DNA of 64,000 nt from Prevotella melaninogenica. Lineage in GTDB: Bacteria; Bacteroidota; Bacteroidia; Bacteroidales; Bacteroidaceae. A program made the translations under genes and the position numbers. Shown here one piece after another: positions 45,328-54,102 of this stretch; positions within the stretch are counted from its first letter, which is position 1; the number at the start of each line of letters is the position of its first letter. The DNA lies in NCBI RefSeq assembly GCF_018127925.1, contig NZ_CP072348.1, positions 379,501 through 443,500 on the forward strand, given 5' to 3'. The notes below the pieces were generated by a model, which saw only the letters and a program-made list of their open reading frames with translations, did no database searches and was not told the DNA's origin.

Positions 45328-46437
45328 ATGAGAATATTACAGGTAATAACATCCTTATCTATGGGTGGGGCTGAAATGTTGGTGGTTAATTTGATACCAA
45401 GGTTGCAGGCTTTTGGGAATACTGTGGATTTATGTATCTTTAATGGAAAAGAAACACCATTGACCCATAGATTGAAGAAAGAGAGTCCACAGACAAAGAT
45501 ATATGCGTTAGGACATGGGGTTTATAATCCGCTCTATATATTAAAGCTAATAAAGATAATGAGGAATTATGACATTGTTCATACTCATAATTCATCACCA
45601 CAACTATTTGTAGCTATTGCTAACTTATTTTGTTCTCAGAAGTTGGTCTCTACAGAGCATACAACCTCTAATCGCAAACGTGAATGGAAATGGTATGCAC
45701 CTATTGAGAGTTGGATGTATGGGCAATATAATCATGTGATTTGTATAAGTCAGATTGCTGAAGATAAATTGCGAGAGTATATGGGAGGAGTTTGGTTAGA
45801 TAAAACAAATCCCCAATATAAGCAAATCTCAACGATTAATAATGGTGTAGATGTTAAGGCTATTAGTGATGCAACTCCTGATAATGCCTTGTTGTCATTA
45901 AAGGAACAAAGAAAGGCGATCTTGATGGTAGCTGGATTTCGAGATGCGAAAGATCAGGATACGGTTGTTAAAGCCTTAGGATTACTTGATAACAGTCACT
46001 TTGAGGTTTGGTTTGCTGGTGTTGGTATACGTCAAGAAATTGTTAAGCAGTTAGCAGAGTCACTTGGTGTTAGTGACCGAGTTAGATTTTTAGGCTTACG
46101 TACTGATATTCCAAATGTTCTGAGAGCAGCGGATGTTATCGTAATGTCTTCTCATTGGGAAGGATTGAGTCTTAGTAACGTAGAGGGGATGAGTGCACAT
46201 AAGCCATTTATAGCCTCTGATGTAAATGGTTTGAAAGAGGTTACTAAGGGATATGGTTTACTTTTCCCACATGAGGATGCAAAGGCATTGGCTGAAGAAT
46301 TTAATCGTTTAGCAAGTGATGAAGCTTATTATAATGAGATTGCTGAACGCTGTTACAATAGAGCTTTAGAGTTTGACATCTCAAAAACGGTAAATGGGTA
46401 TAATAATGTTTATAATGGTGTAATTTCTAATGGGTAA
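45328..46437 (+). CDS. Glycosyltransferase family 4 (GT-B)
   Basis: The start is ATG 45328 (MRILQVITSLSMGGAEMLVV); a TTG one codon earlier is possible. 369 residues with the GT4 N-terminal GGAE motif, HTHNSSPQLF near residue 90, and the donor-binding segment MSSHWEGLSLSNVEGMSAHK near 275 (E-x7-E). It probably adds one sugar to the repeat unit. Its 3' end overlaps the start of the next acyltransferase by 8 bases. Confidence 0.87.
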   Translation: MRILQVITSLSMGGAEMLVVNLIPRLQAFGNTVDLCIFNGKETPLTHRLKKESPQTKIYALGHGVYNPLYILKLIKIMRNYDIVHTHNSSPQLFVAIANLFCSQKLVSTEHTTSNRKREWKWYAPIESWMYGQYNHVICISQIAEDKLREYMGGVWLDKTNPQYKQISTINNGVDVKAISDATPDNALLSLKEQRKAILMVAGFRDAKDQDTVVKALGLLDNSHFEVWFAGVGIRQEIVKQLAESLGVSDRVRFLGLRTDIPNVLRAADVIVMSSHWEGLSLSNVEGMSAHKPFIASDVNGLKEVTKGYGLLFPHEDAKALAEEFNRLASDEAYYNEIAERCYNRALEFDISKTVNGYNNVYNGVISNG

Positions 46438-47401
46438 AGATAGAATAGAATATTTAGATTTTGTAAAGTTCGTAGCAATACTCCTTGTATGTGTTGGGCA
46501 TTGTTATGTAATGACACCAAACTTAGATAGCATTGTCCGACCAATCATCTATTCTTTTCACATGCCTTTGTTTATGTTGGTGTGTGGTTATTTTTCTACT
46601 CGTAGCTTAGAAATACCAATTAAATTCCTTTTAGAAAAGAAGAGTAGGTAATTGTTATTTCCTGTTATATCGTGTACTATTATGACTGTTTGTCTATTCG
46701 AGAGGGGGATTCGTATGGAAATTATTGGGTGTGTTTGGTTTCTTAAGAATCTGTTTATATGCTATCTTATAGCAAGATTTGTCAAATACATTAAAATACC
46801 AGTAGAGATAACGCTTCCGCTTTCATGGGTAATACTTTTAATTATTCCTTATGGTGGAACTTTGATGATTAATTTTCTCTATTTTTATTTTTGTATTGGT
46901 TATTTAATCCATAAGCATCTTGATTATCTACAAACTTATAAAGTCCCTTTATTCAGTATTTCACTTGCCTTTTTTATCGTTGCTCTTTATCTGAATTGGA
47001 CAAATCCTCCTGAAAAAGTTGATATAAATTTACTTCTGTATAGCCCTTTTAAATTTATATTACAAGTTTTTGTAGGACTTTCCGGCTCTATAGTCATAAT
47101 AGGTATCTGTGAATTGATATATAAGTTGTTTGAAAAGCGGCAGAGGGCAAAGAGGATTCTATCATATTTTAGTACTATTGGTAGACATACTTTAGGAATA
47201 TATGTCATACAAACTTTTATAATAGAGCGGTTAATAACTGTATATATTAAGTTAAATGAGGCAGTCATTTCACCAGTTTTTACAGATTTTATATTTATTC
47301 CATTGATTGGTAGTGTCTTATGTCTTGTTTGCTATTATGTTGTTCGTTTAACACAACCAATTAAAATAATAAATATTCTTTTTTATGGAGAACAGAAATA
47401 G
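46430..47401 (+). pseudogene. Membrane acyltransferase (family 3) with a nonsense codon
   Basis: The N-terminal part (RIEYLDFVKFVAILLVCVGH, then SFHMPLFMLVCGYF) ends at TAA 46649-46651 after LLEKKSR. The same frame continues to 47401 with the rest of the membrane domain (LLFPVISCTIMTVCLFERG onward; GRHTLGIYVIQTFI near the end). One CAA to TAA change explains the break. The full length would be 323 residues. The final stop TAG spans the left boundary of the following IS5-family element: TA from the gene, G from the element. Confidence 0.85.
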
Positions 47402-48234
47402 AACTTATCTTGACTTTTGTTTCTTTTCACTTTCTTCATCAGAATAACAATAAATGCTATATAATTCCATGCTTGCCAACTGGTCAAAGTAACATCAAAT
47501 CTGTTCAACAGACTTCTGTATGAATCCAACCACGCATTTGTTCTTTCTATGCTGTACCTTTCTTTATACAGTATATCGTCAAACAAATAGCAATCTTGCC
47601 CACCCCCTGCTCTATAATTAAATGCTACATTTGCAAACACACCCATTCTTAGGCACATGTGTCTAAACTCTTTTGCATCGAATCCCGCATCAGCATTGAG
47701 AAATAATCCATCAGTAGAAATATCAGACTTTGTGAGTTGTGAGAATACTTCTTTAACCACTTCTGAAATATTGTACAAATCATTGTGAGAACCTGCAACT
47801 GGAGTGGATATGGCGAGTGGTATTCCCTGACGGTCAGTTACATAAATAGCATTTGTAGTCTTGCTCTTCTTGCGTCCCTGATAGCTCTGACAATCTCCAC
47901 CACGTAATGCTGTAGTATGGCTGCCATCCAAATCTATACTTGACATATCCAAGAAAGATTTATAACGGCCTAGAAGTATTGTCCACACTTTTTGCCATTC
48001 TCCTTTCTTACACCATTTGCGAAAATGTCCGTATACGGTTTTGTAATGAAGAACCTTTGCTGTGAAGAACGATGAAACTGGAAGCATATACCATTGGCAA
48101 CCAGTCTTAAGCTTATAAAGAATGCATTGAATTACCTCGGATAGGCAGCTTTGGCAAATATATCCACGTTTTGCTACTGATAAATGAGGTAGAATTTCAT
48201 TTTTTATTGTATCTTTGTCCAGTACTTTGTACAT
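47383..48234 (-). CDS. IS5-family transposase
   Basis: A 283-residue transposase that looks intact. The N-terminal segment (ILPHLSVAKRGYICQSCLSE, LKTGCQWYMLPVSSF, YGHFRKWCKKGEWQKVW) is the DUF4096-like part; catalytic residues lie in SSIDLDGSHTTALRGG (Asp), LFLNADAGFDAKEF (Asp) and YSIERTNAWLDSYRSLLNRF (Glu), as in the IS427/IS1031 group. The reading frame runs past the IS boundary at 47401: the last six residues and the stop (complement of 47383-47385) are encoded by host DNA. Confidence 0.85.
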   Translation of the reverse strand: MYKVLDKDTIKNEILPHLSVAKRGYICQSCLSEVIQCILYKLKTGCQWYMLPVSSFFTAKVLHYKTVYGHFRKWCKKGEWQKVWTILLGRYKSFLDMSSIDLDGSHTTALRGGDCQSYQGRKKSKTTNAIYVTDRQGIPLAISTPVAGSHNDLYNISEVVKEVFSQLTKSDISTDGLFLNADAGFDAKEFRHMCLRMGVFANVAFNYRAGGGQDCYLFDDILYKERYSIERTNAWLDSYRSLLNRFDVTLTSWQAWNYIAFIVILMKKVKRNKSQDKFYFCSP

Positions 48235-48317
48235 GAGAGGTATTTGAAGCTTGGTTCAATAATACAAAGATAAGAATCCCTCTCTATTTTAACAAAATAA
48301 AAACTCAAGACGACTTC
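47401..48317 (-). mobile_element. IS5-family insertion sequence, 917 bp
   Basis: The ends gaacttatcttgactttt (47401) and, inverted, gaagtcgtcttgagtttt (from 48317) match over most positions. The 3 bases ata flank both sides (47398-47400 and 48318-48320), a TSD length seen in IS5 relatives. The element sits exactly at the stop codon of an acyltransferase gene. Confidence 0.75.
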
Positions 48318-48463
48318 ATAGAAAGTATAAGTTCTTATCTATTGAGGCTTAATCTTACAATGATGGATGAGAGGCTTATTGATTTATAGAGCAGTTGTTT
48401 GAATATGTTCTCGATTTCCTGAATTTACTATAGTTATTAGACGTGTAATGTGAATATTAATTT

Positions 48464-49435
48464 ATGATAGGAAGAAATAGTTTAGTTAAGCTTATAGATT
48501 ACTATTATCGTGAACCTTTGATGAAGTTTAGGATAATGAAGGAGAAAGGGTTCTCTTTGTATACAACGGGTAATAGTTATCCATATATTTTTATGGTAGA
48601 TGGTAGAATTCCACATGGTGGAATGTTTGATAGACTGAAAGGTCTGATTACCATTTATGCTATATCTAAAGCTTTGGGAAAGCCATTTAAATTGAACTGG
48701 AGTTATCCGTTTGTATTAAGTAAGTATCTTGAGCCAAACGAGTACGATTGGCTAATTGATGAGAGCCAAATGAATTTTGGCCTTCTGTCATATAATAATG
48801 TTATAGCCTATGGAGAGATAGTAGACCCTTCTCGTTTATATAAAAAGCGTTCATCCGAAACACATTTCTATTATGGCTATAACTCATTAGATAAGGTGAA
48901 TGCTTATTTTGGAACGAATTACCAGTGGGGCGAGTTGTATAGAGAATTATTCCGTCCAACAACTTATCTTCAACGCTATTTGGACCTGTATCAGTCAGAG
49001 ATAGGAGCTAACTATATCGCAATTCATACACGTTTTATGAATCTTTTGGGTGACAAGATGGAAACGGCTATTAACCCGGAGTTAGGTTCTGATAATCAAA
49101 AGAGTGCATTGGTTGAGTCTGCTATCAATTCTGTAAAGAAGATATCTGAACAGCATCCTAACACAAGAATTCTTATTGCTTCCGATTCTATGGTTTTCAT
49201 TGAGGAGATAAAGAAAGCAAAGCTTGATGTGTATATTGTGCCTGGAACTGTAAAGCACATTGATACTGCTGGTGAAACAGATGATTCTGAGAATATAAAG
49301 ATGTTCACAGACTATTACTTAATCAGTGGTGCGCAAAAAGTCTATAGCTTATGGCATGAAGGAATGTGGAAGAGTGCATTCCCTGAGTATGCTGCAAGAA
49401 TTGGAAATGTGAATTTTGAACGTGTCGAGTTCTAA
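48464..49435 (+). CDS. Possible fucosyltransferase-like glycosyltransferase
   Basis: A 323-residue soluble protein not recognised with certainty. It has the features of GT-B glycosyltransferases of the fucosyltransferase (GT11/GT23/O-fucosyl) superfamily: an N-terminal DGRIPHGGMFDRLKGLITIY near residue 46, an IAIHTRFMNLLGD segment near 186 resembling the HxRxGD donor loop, and ILIASDSMVFIEEI near 240. No membrane helix. It follows the IS5 element and is 3 bases before a GT4 gene, consistent with a role in the same glycan. Alternative: an unrelated conserved polysaccharide gene. Confidence 0.5.
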   Translation: MIGRNSLVKLIDYYYREPLMKFRIMKEKGFSLYTTGNSYPYIFMVDGRIPHGGMFDRLKGLITIYAISKALGKPFKLNWSYPFVLSKYLEPNEYDWLIDESQMNFGLLSYNNVIAYGEIVDPSRLYKKRSSETHFYYGYNSLDKVNAYFGTNYQWGELYRELFRPTTYLQRYLDLYQSEIGANYIAIHTRFMNLLGDKMETAINPELGSDNQKSALVESAINSVKKISEQHPNTRILIASDSMVFIEEIKKAKLDVYIVPGTVKHIDTAGETDDSENIKMFTDYYLISGAQKVYSLWHEGMWKSAFPEYAARIGNVNFERVEF

Positions 49436-49438
49436 ATC

Positions 49439-50551
49439 ATGAAGAAGAAATTAATTCGCGTTACAACTGCAGACATATCTTTAAATAGTTTGCTGAAAGG
49501 TCAGCTGAAGTTCTTGAGCCAATATTTTGACGTTATTGGTGTTGCAAAAGATACAGGTGTTCTGAAGGAAGTTAGTGAACGAGAGGGTATTCGTGTTGTG
49601 GATGCTCCGTTAGAACGTCCTATCAGTTTGGTGAAAGATATAAAGGGGTTGTGGTTTTTGTATCGTCTGTTCTGTAAGGAGAAACCATGGTGTGTACATG
49701 CCAATACTCCTAAGGGAAGTCTTTTGGCAATGATAGCTGCATGGTTTGCATGCGTTCCGCATAGAGTTTATACCGTCACTGGCTTACGTTATCAGGGGGC
49801 TCATGGCTTTTTAAAAATGATTCTTAAGACGATGGAGCGCTTGTCGTGTCTTTTTGCTACAAATGTTATTCCAGAAGGACAAGGGGTATTACATGCTTTG
49901 CAAGAGGATTGCATTACTAAGAAGCCGTTGTGTGTGATTTGGAATGGAAATATTAATGGTATTGATACCGAGTTCTTCACTCCTGTAGAGAATACTCAAG
50001 AAAAGTCTGATTCTTTTACCTTCGTTTTTATAGGAAGAATGGTTAAGGATAAAGGAATGCACGAACTAACGGAGTGTATGCGACAACTGAATTGTCGGTT
50101 AATATTGGTTGGAACATTTGAAGAGGAGGATGCCGTTTCTGCTTCTGATAAAGAGTTTTTGACAACTTCTGAAAAGGTTAAGTTTGTCGGCTGGCAAAGT
50201 GATGTTCGTCCTTTCTTAGCTCAAGCTGATGCACTTGTTTTCCCAAGTTATCGTGAGGGATTCCCAAATGTTCCAATGCAAGCAGGTGCTATGGGCTTAC
50301 CATGTATTGTTACGAATATTAATGGTTGCAATGAAATCATTAAAGATGGACTGAATGGTAAAATTATTGCTGCCCCTCTTAAAGAAGGGTCTGAAGTTAT
50401 GCAACAGGCTTTGCTTAATACTATGAAATGGTTTATTGAGCATCCTGAAGAGGCTAAACGTATGGGACGTAATGCTCGTCCAATGATACGTGAAAGGTAT
50501 GAGCAGAAGGATATTTGGAAGGCTTTAAAAGAATTTTACGATGCTTTATAA
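49439..50551 (+). CDS. Glycosyltransferase family 4 (GT-B)
   Basis: A 370-residue enzyme: KKLIRVTTADISLNSLLKGQ at the start, VHANTPKGSLLAMIAAW and YTVTGLRYQG in the N-terminal domain, then FIGRMVKDKGMHELTECM near residue 197 and PSYREGFPNVPMQAGAMGLP near 275. It resembles PglA/WcaL-type transferases that act right after the initiating sugar. This fits its place two genes before the initiating transferase and its overlap (11 bases) with the GNAT acetyltransferase gene. Confidence 0.85.
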   Translation: MKKKLIRVTTADISLNSLLKGQLKFLSQYFDVIGVAKDTGVLKEVSEREGIRVVDAPLERPISLVKDIKGLWFLYRLFCKEKPWCVHANTPKGSLLAMIAAWFACVPHRVYTVTGLRYQGAHGFLKMILKTMERLSCLFATNVIPEGQGVLHALQEDCITKKPLCVIWNGNINGIDTEFFTPVENTQEKSDSFTFVFIGRMVKDKGMHELTECMRQLNCRLILVGTFEEEDAVSASDKEFLTTSEKVKFVGWQSDVRPFLAQADALVFPSYREGFPNVPMQAGAMGLPCIVTNINGCNEIIKDGLNGKIIAAPLKEGSEVMQQALLNTMKWFIEHPEEAKRMGRNARPMIRERYEQKDIWKALKEFYDAL

Positions 50552-51176
50552 AATAGCACATATCCTACGTGACAAGTTACCTTGGATCTGGGATATTATA
50601 GGGGTTATCAATTCCTTCCTTTTTGGATTAAGGTATGGAAGTAAAATGAAGAATGTTCAGAATATTCTTTCTCATTTTACTAAAACTACAGATGAGGCTG
50701 GTAATGCACTTTTCTATAGGATAGAGAGCCTTGGTAAGGATAATCTTCCTATGTTGGCAAAGATGTTTGCAGAACAGCCTGCGTCAGCCTTTGATTTCTT
50801 TAAACCTCATGGTTTCGATGAACTATCATTGAACAAGTTAGCAAAAGATAAAAGTTTTCTTGCTTATATCGTTGTTGCAGAAGGAACTGTTCAACAAAAA
50901 GTATGTGTTGGATACTTCTTCCAGCGGAGTTTCTTTTGGGGGAAATCCTTTCGTGGGTATATGACGGATTATCGTTGGCAACGTCGTGGTATCAATAAAA
51001 TGATGAATCTATGTGCAACAGAGATTTCTTCATTGTTAGGTCTTAGGGTTTTTGGAACAATCGCGCCAGATAATATTGCTTCTATGAAATCTGCTCAGAC
51101 TGCTAATGATATTCAGATTATTGAAACATTACCTAATGGAGATTACTATGTAGAGTATAAACCAAAGGCAAAATGA
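50541..51176 (+). CDS. GNAT-type N-acetyltransferase
   Basis: A 211-residue protein whose central and C-terminal part fits a GNAT fold: AYIVVAEGTVQQKVCVGYFF, RGYMTDYRWQRRGINKMMNL (acetyl-CoA loop) and RVFGTIAPDNIASMKSAQ. N-terminal about 40 residues are partly hydrophobic. Situated in the pair with the GT4 gene (11-base overlap) and before the initiating transferase and an aminotransferase, it could acetylate a 4-amino sugar (the PglD role) or modify another residue. The substrate is inferred from context only. Confidence 0.65.
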   Translation: MLYKIAHILRDKLPWIWDIIGVINSFLFGLRYGSKMKNVQNILSHFTKTTDEAGNALFYRIESLGKDNLPMLAKMFAEQPASAFDFFKPHGFDELSLNKLAKDKSFLAYIVVAEGTVQQKVCVGYFFQRSFFWGKSFRGYMTDYRWQRRGINKMMNLCATEISSLLGLRVFGTIAPDNIASMKSAQTANDIQIIETLPNGDYYVEYKPKAK

Positions 51177-51180
51177 ACCA

Positions 51181-51463
51181 CGAATTTCTCAAATGTTTTT
51201 GTGTACTACGAATTTCTCTAATTTTGCGAATGTTCTTTGTGTACTGCGAATTTCTTTAATTCCTCGAATGTTCTTTATGGACTGCGAATTTCTCTAATTC
51301 TTCGAATGTTCTTTGTGTACTGCGAATTTTTTTAATTCCTCGAATGTTCTTTATGGACTGCGAATTTCTCTAATTCTTCGAATGTTCTTTGTGGACTGCG
51401 AATTTCTCTAATACCTCGAATGTTCTTTATGGACTGCGAATTTCTCTAATTTCACAAATATAG
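51181..51463 (+). repeat. 38-bp tandem array upstream of GxxExxY gene
   Basis: Six full 38-bp units at 51209, 51247, 51285, 51323, 51361 and 51399 (ending 51436), preceded by a 28-base partial unit (51181-51208) and followed by a degenerate partial (51437-51463). Each unit starts cgaatttctctaatt and has a second half cgaatgttctttatggactg. Units differ by a few substitutions only. Confidence 0.95.
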
Positions 51464-51480
51464 CAAAGCTCTTTCATATT

Positions 51481-51873
51481 ATGCGCGTTGAGAAGGAATT
51501 GGTGTTTAAGAATGAGGCATACCAAATAATTGGTGCTGCAATGGCTGTTCATAATGAGTTGGGTAGTGGGATGCGTGAGGTAGTCTATGGTGATTCTCTT
51601 GAGATAGAATTTAAATTGAGAGGAATTCCTTTTCAACGTGAACAGACGTTCAATATTCTTTATAAGGGTGTAGAGTTACAGCATAAGTTCAAATGTGACT
51701 TTATTTGTTATAAGAATATAATTGTTGAACTTAAAGCTGAAAAAGCGATTACGGATATTGATCGCTCGCAGATTATTAACTATGTGAAGATAACAAAATG
51801 CCCCTTGGGTATACTTGTCAATTTTGGTGAGAGTTCTTTAATGTACGAACGTTATGTCTGTACGAAAGATTAG
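51481..51873 (+). CDS. GxxExxY protein (PDDEXK_3-like nuclease fold)
   Basis: A 130-residue protein. The defining G-x-x-E-x-x-Y motif is GMREVVY (residues 30-36) within MAVHNELGSGMREVVYGDSL. A PDDEXK-like core follows: HKFKCDFICYKNIIVELKAE, giving Asp, then Glu-x-Lys, then ITDIDRSQIINYVKI. This family is widespread in Bacteroidetes and other phyla and has no proven function; the nuclease fold is a family-level assignment. It is unrelated to polysaccharide synthesis and is flanked by two tandem arrays, suggesting that gene and arrays arrived or move as a unit. Confidence 0.85.
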   Translation: MRVEKELVFKNEAYQIIGAAMAVHNELGSGMREVVYGDSLEIEFKLRGIPFQREQTFNILYKGVELQHKFKCDFICYKNIIVELKAEKAITDIDRSQIINYVKITKCPLGILVNFGESSLMYERYVCTKD

Positions 51874-51929
51874 TTTTATTCGTCTTATTTATTATATATA
51901 TAATTAGCCTCATTTTTTCTATCCGTATT

Positions 51930-52089
51930 GTTTTTTATTCGCGTCATTCGTAGTATTCGATAAATTCTAATGAGAGCATCTTTATATTCTATAATTCGTG
52001 CCATTTGTGTCATTCGTAGTTTTAATAGATATGTCTTTATATTCTAAAATTCGTGTTATTTGTGTCATTCGTAGTATTTTAACTCATTT
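51930..52089 (+). repeat. 55-bp tandem array downstream of GxxExxY gene
   Basis: Two good units (51979-52033 and 52034-52089), both with tctttatattct then aattcgtg, atttgtgtcattcgtag; a degenerate one lies at about 51930-51978 (attcgcgtcattcgtagta). Read on the minus strand the unit core is cgaatgacacaaatggcacg, similar to the cgaatg...tggactgcgaatt core of the upstream array. Confidence 0.9.
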
Positions 52090-52096
52090 ATAAGTT

Positions 52097-52732
52097 ATGT
52101 TTTTAAAATGGATATTTGATAAACTCGCATCTTTGTTTGGTTTGCTATTTCTTAGTCCTGTATTATTGGTAGTAGCAATTCTAATCAAGGTGAAGATGCC
52201 TGGTCCTATTTTGTTTTGTCAGAAGCGAGTGGGGCAGTATGGCAAACTGTTTATTGTATATAAGTTCAGATCGATGACAGTCAAGGCAGAGGCTTCTGTG
52301 GCAAGTAGGGATTCAGAAGCAACTTCTATTGCTTCAACTGAACAGTGCCGCATCACACCACTTGGCGAGAAACTTAGACGTTATAAGTTAGATGAGTTAC
52401 CAGAACTCTGGAATGTTCTCAAAGGTGATATGAGTTTTGTCGGTCCACGTCCAGACGTTCCTGGTTATGCAGATCAGTTGCAAGGAGAAGAAAGAGATAT
52501 TTTGAAGTTAAAACCTGGAATAACGGGTCCAGCCAGCTTGAAATATAGAAATGAGGAAGAACTCTTAGCTTCTGTTGAGAATCCTGCTCAATATAATGAT
52601 GAGGTTATTTTCCCTGATAAAGTCAAGTTAAACCTCTATTATTTAAAGAACTATTCCTTTATAAAAGATATTCAAATGATTGTCTGTACAGTTCTCGGTA
52701 AAAAGATGGACTATGCAGGTGAAAAAATATAA
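52097..52732 (+). CDS. Initiating phosphoglycosyl transferase (PglC/WcaJ type)
   Basis: A 211-residue monotopic sugar-1-phosphate transferase: N-terminal membrane-entering helix (FDKLASLFGLLFLSPVLLVV), CQKRVGQYGKLFIVYKFRSM near residue 43, the catalytic Asp-Glu in RYKLDELPELWNVLKGDMSF near 98, then GPRPDVPGYADQL and KPGITGPASL. It starts glycan assembly by moving a sugar phosphate, often a di-N-acetyl or N-acetyl hexosamine, from UDP-sugar to undecaprenyl phosphate. Short form lacking the multi-helix N-terminal region. The aminotransferase follows after 8 bases; the 55-bp array ends 7 bases before. Confidence 0.92.
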   Translation: MFLKWIFDKLASLFGLLFLSPVLLVVAILIKVKMPGPILFCQKRVGQYGKLFIVYKFRSMTVKAEASVASRDSEATSIASTEQCRITPLGEKLRRYKLDELPELWNVLKGDMSFVGPRPDVPGYADQLQGEERDILKLKPGITGPASLKYRNEEELLASVENPAQYNDEVIFPDKVKLNLYYLKNYSFIKDIQMIVCTVLGKKMDYAGEKI

Positions 52733-52740
52733 TTAGTAAA

Positions 52741-54102
52741 ATGGAAAGAAATCGTGTTTTACTTTGTCTCGCTCACATGAGTGGTAACGAGATGAGATAC
52801 ATCCAAGAGGCGTTTGACACCAATTGGGTGGTGCCATTGGGACCAAATGTCAATGGTTTTGAAGATGACTTGAGACGTTTCTCTGTCTCTGTAAGTCCTT
52901 CAGGTGAAAGAAGAAACTTCCTTGAAAAAGAGGAATATCCACAGACAATTATGGCGCATGAGGATAATCCTGATAATCTTTGGAAGGAGTCTTTACCAAG
53001 ATTGGAGGATAAGCGTATTGTAGCACTCTGTTCTGGTACCTCTGCTGTACACCTCGCTTTAGTTGCATTGGGAGTTAAGGCAGGCGATGAGGTCATCTGC
53101 CAGAGTTTTACCTTCTGTGCCAGTTCACATCCAGTAACTTACCTTGGTGCAACCCCTGTGTTTGTTGACTCAGAGAAGGAAACATGGAATCTTGATCCTA
53201 CACTTTTGGAGGAAGCTATTAAGGATAGAATTGCTAAGACTGGTAAGAAACCAAAAGTAATCATCGTTGTTTATCTTTATGGTATGCCTGCAAAGATAAA
53301 AGAAATTCTTGCAGTAGCAGATAAATATGATATCCCTGTTGTAGAGGATGCTGCAGAGGGTTTAGGTTCAAGATACGAAGGACAGGTATGTGGTACCTTT
53401 GGCGAGTATGGTGTTCTCTCATTTAATGGAAACAAGATGATTACTACATCAGGTGGTGGTGCACTTGTTTGTCCTAATGAAGAGGCTCGTAATAATGTGA
53501 TGTTCTATGCAACACAGGCTCGTGAGGGTTATCCGTACTATCAGCATGAGAAGATAGGTTTCAACTATCGTATGAGTAATGTTTGTGCTGGTATCGGTCG
53601 TGGTCAGATGACAGTCTTGGATGAGCATATTGCTCATCACCGTTACATTGCTCATTTGTATGAAGAGGCTTTCAGTAAGATAGATGGTATTACCTTCCAT
53701 GCAAACCCTTCATCGGAGTTCGATTCTAATTTCTGGTTGAATACAATGGTTCTTGACCCTTCTGTTAAGGTGAAAGGTCAGGAGAATGCATATAAGACAA
53801 CAGTACAAGGAGCAGTAGGTGGTGCAGCTGGTGTTATTCATTCAGTAGATAATGCACATACTGATTGTGAACCAAATGCTAATGTTGAGGCTATGCGTGT
53901 CTTCCTTGATAAAGCCAATATTGAGAGCCGTCCTCTTTGGAAGCCAATGCACAAGCAGCCATGTTATAAGGATTGTCCAGCATACGTAAATGGAGTGAGC
54001 GAAAGTCTTTTCAAAGTAGGTATGTGTTTACCAAGTGGACCATTAGTAACAGATGATGATGTGAAATATATTGTGGAGAAGATAAAAGAGGCAATGGAAT
54101 AA
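52741..54102 (+). CDS. DegT/DnrJ/EryC1/StrS aminotransferase (PglE-like)
   Basis: A 453-residue PLP-dependent enzyme, longer than the usual 370-400. Core motifs: ALCSGTSAVHLALVALGVKAGD near residue 96, VVEDAAEGLGSRYEG near 200 (Asp contacts PLP) and LSFNGNKMITTSGGGALV with the Schiff-base Lys near 228. Two extra segments account for the length: about residues 47-92 and about 345-385 (NAYKTTVQGAVGGAAGVIHS region). It would aminate a 4-keto sugar nucleotide; with the adjacent acetyltransferase and initiating transferase this suggests a bacillosamine-like first sugar, but no 4,6-dehydratase gene is in the window. Confidence 0.88.
   Translation: MERNRVLLCLAHMSGNEMRYIQEAFDTNWVVPLGPNVNGFEDDLRRFSVSVSPSGERRNFLEKEEYPQTIMAHEDNPDNLWKESLPRLEDKRIVALCSGTSAVHLALVALGVKAGDEVICQSFTFCASSHPVTYLGATPVFVDSEKETWNLDPTLLEEAIKDRIAKTGKKPKVIIVVYLYGMPAKIKEILAVADKYDIPVVEDAAEGLGSRYEGQVCGTFGEYGVLSFNGNKMITTSGGGALVCPNEEARNNVMFYATQAREGYPYYQHEKIGFNYRMSNVCAGIGRGQMTVLDEHIAHHRYIAHLYEEAFSKIDGITFHANPSSEFDSNFWLNTMVLDPSVKVKGQENAYKTTVQGAVGGAAGVIHSVDNAHTDCEPNANVEAMRVFLDKANIESRPLWKPMHKQPCYKDCPAYVNGVSESLFKVGMCLPSGPLVTDDDVKYIVEKIKEAME

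Noticed and set aside
51181-51463. CRISPR array
   Set aside because: The 38-bp units abut without unique spacers and no cas gene is nearby; it is a simple tandem array.
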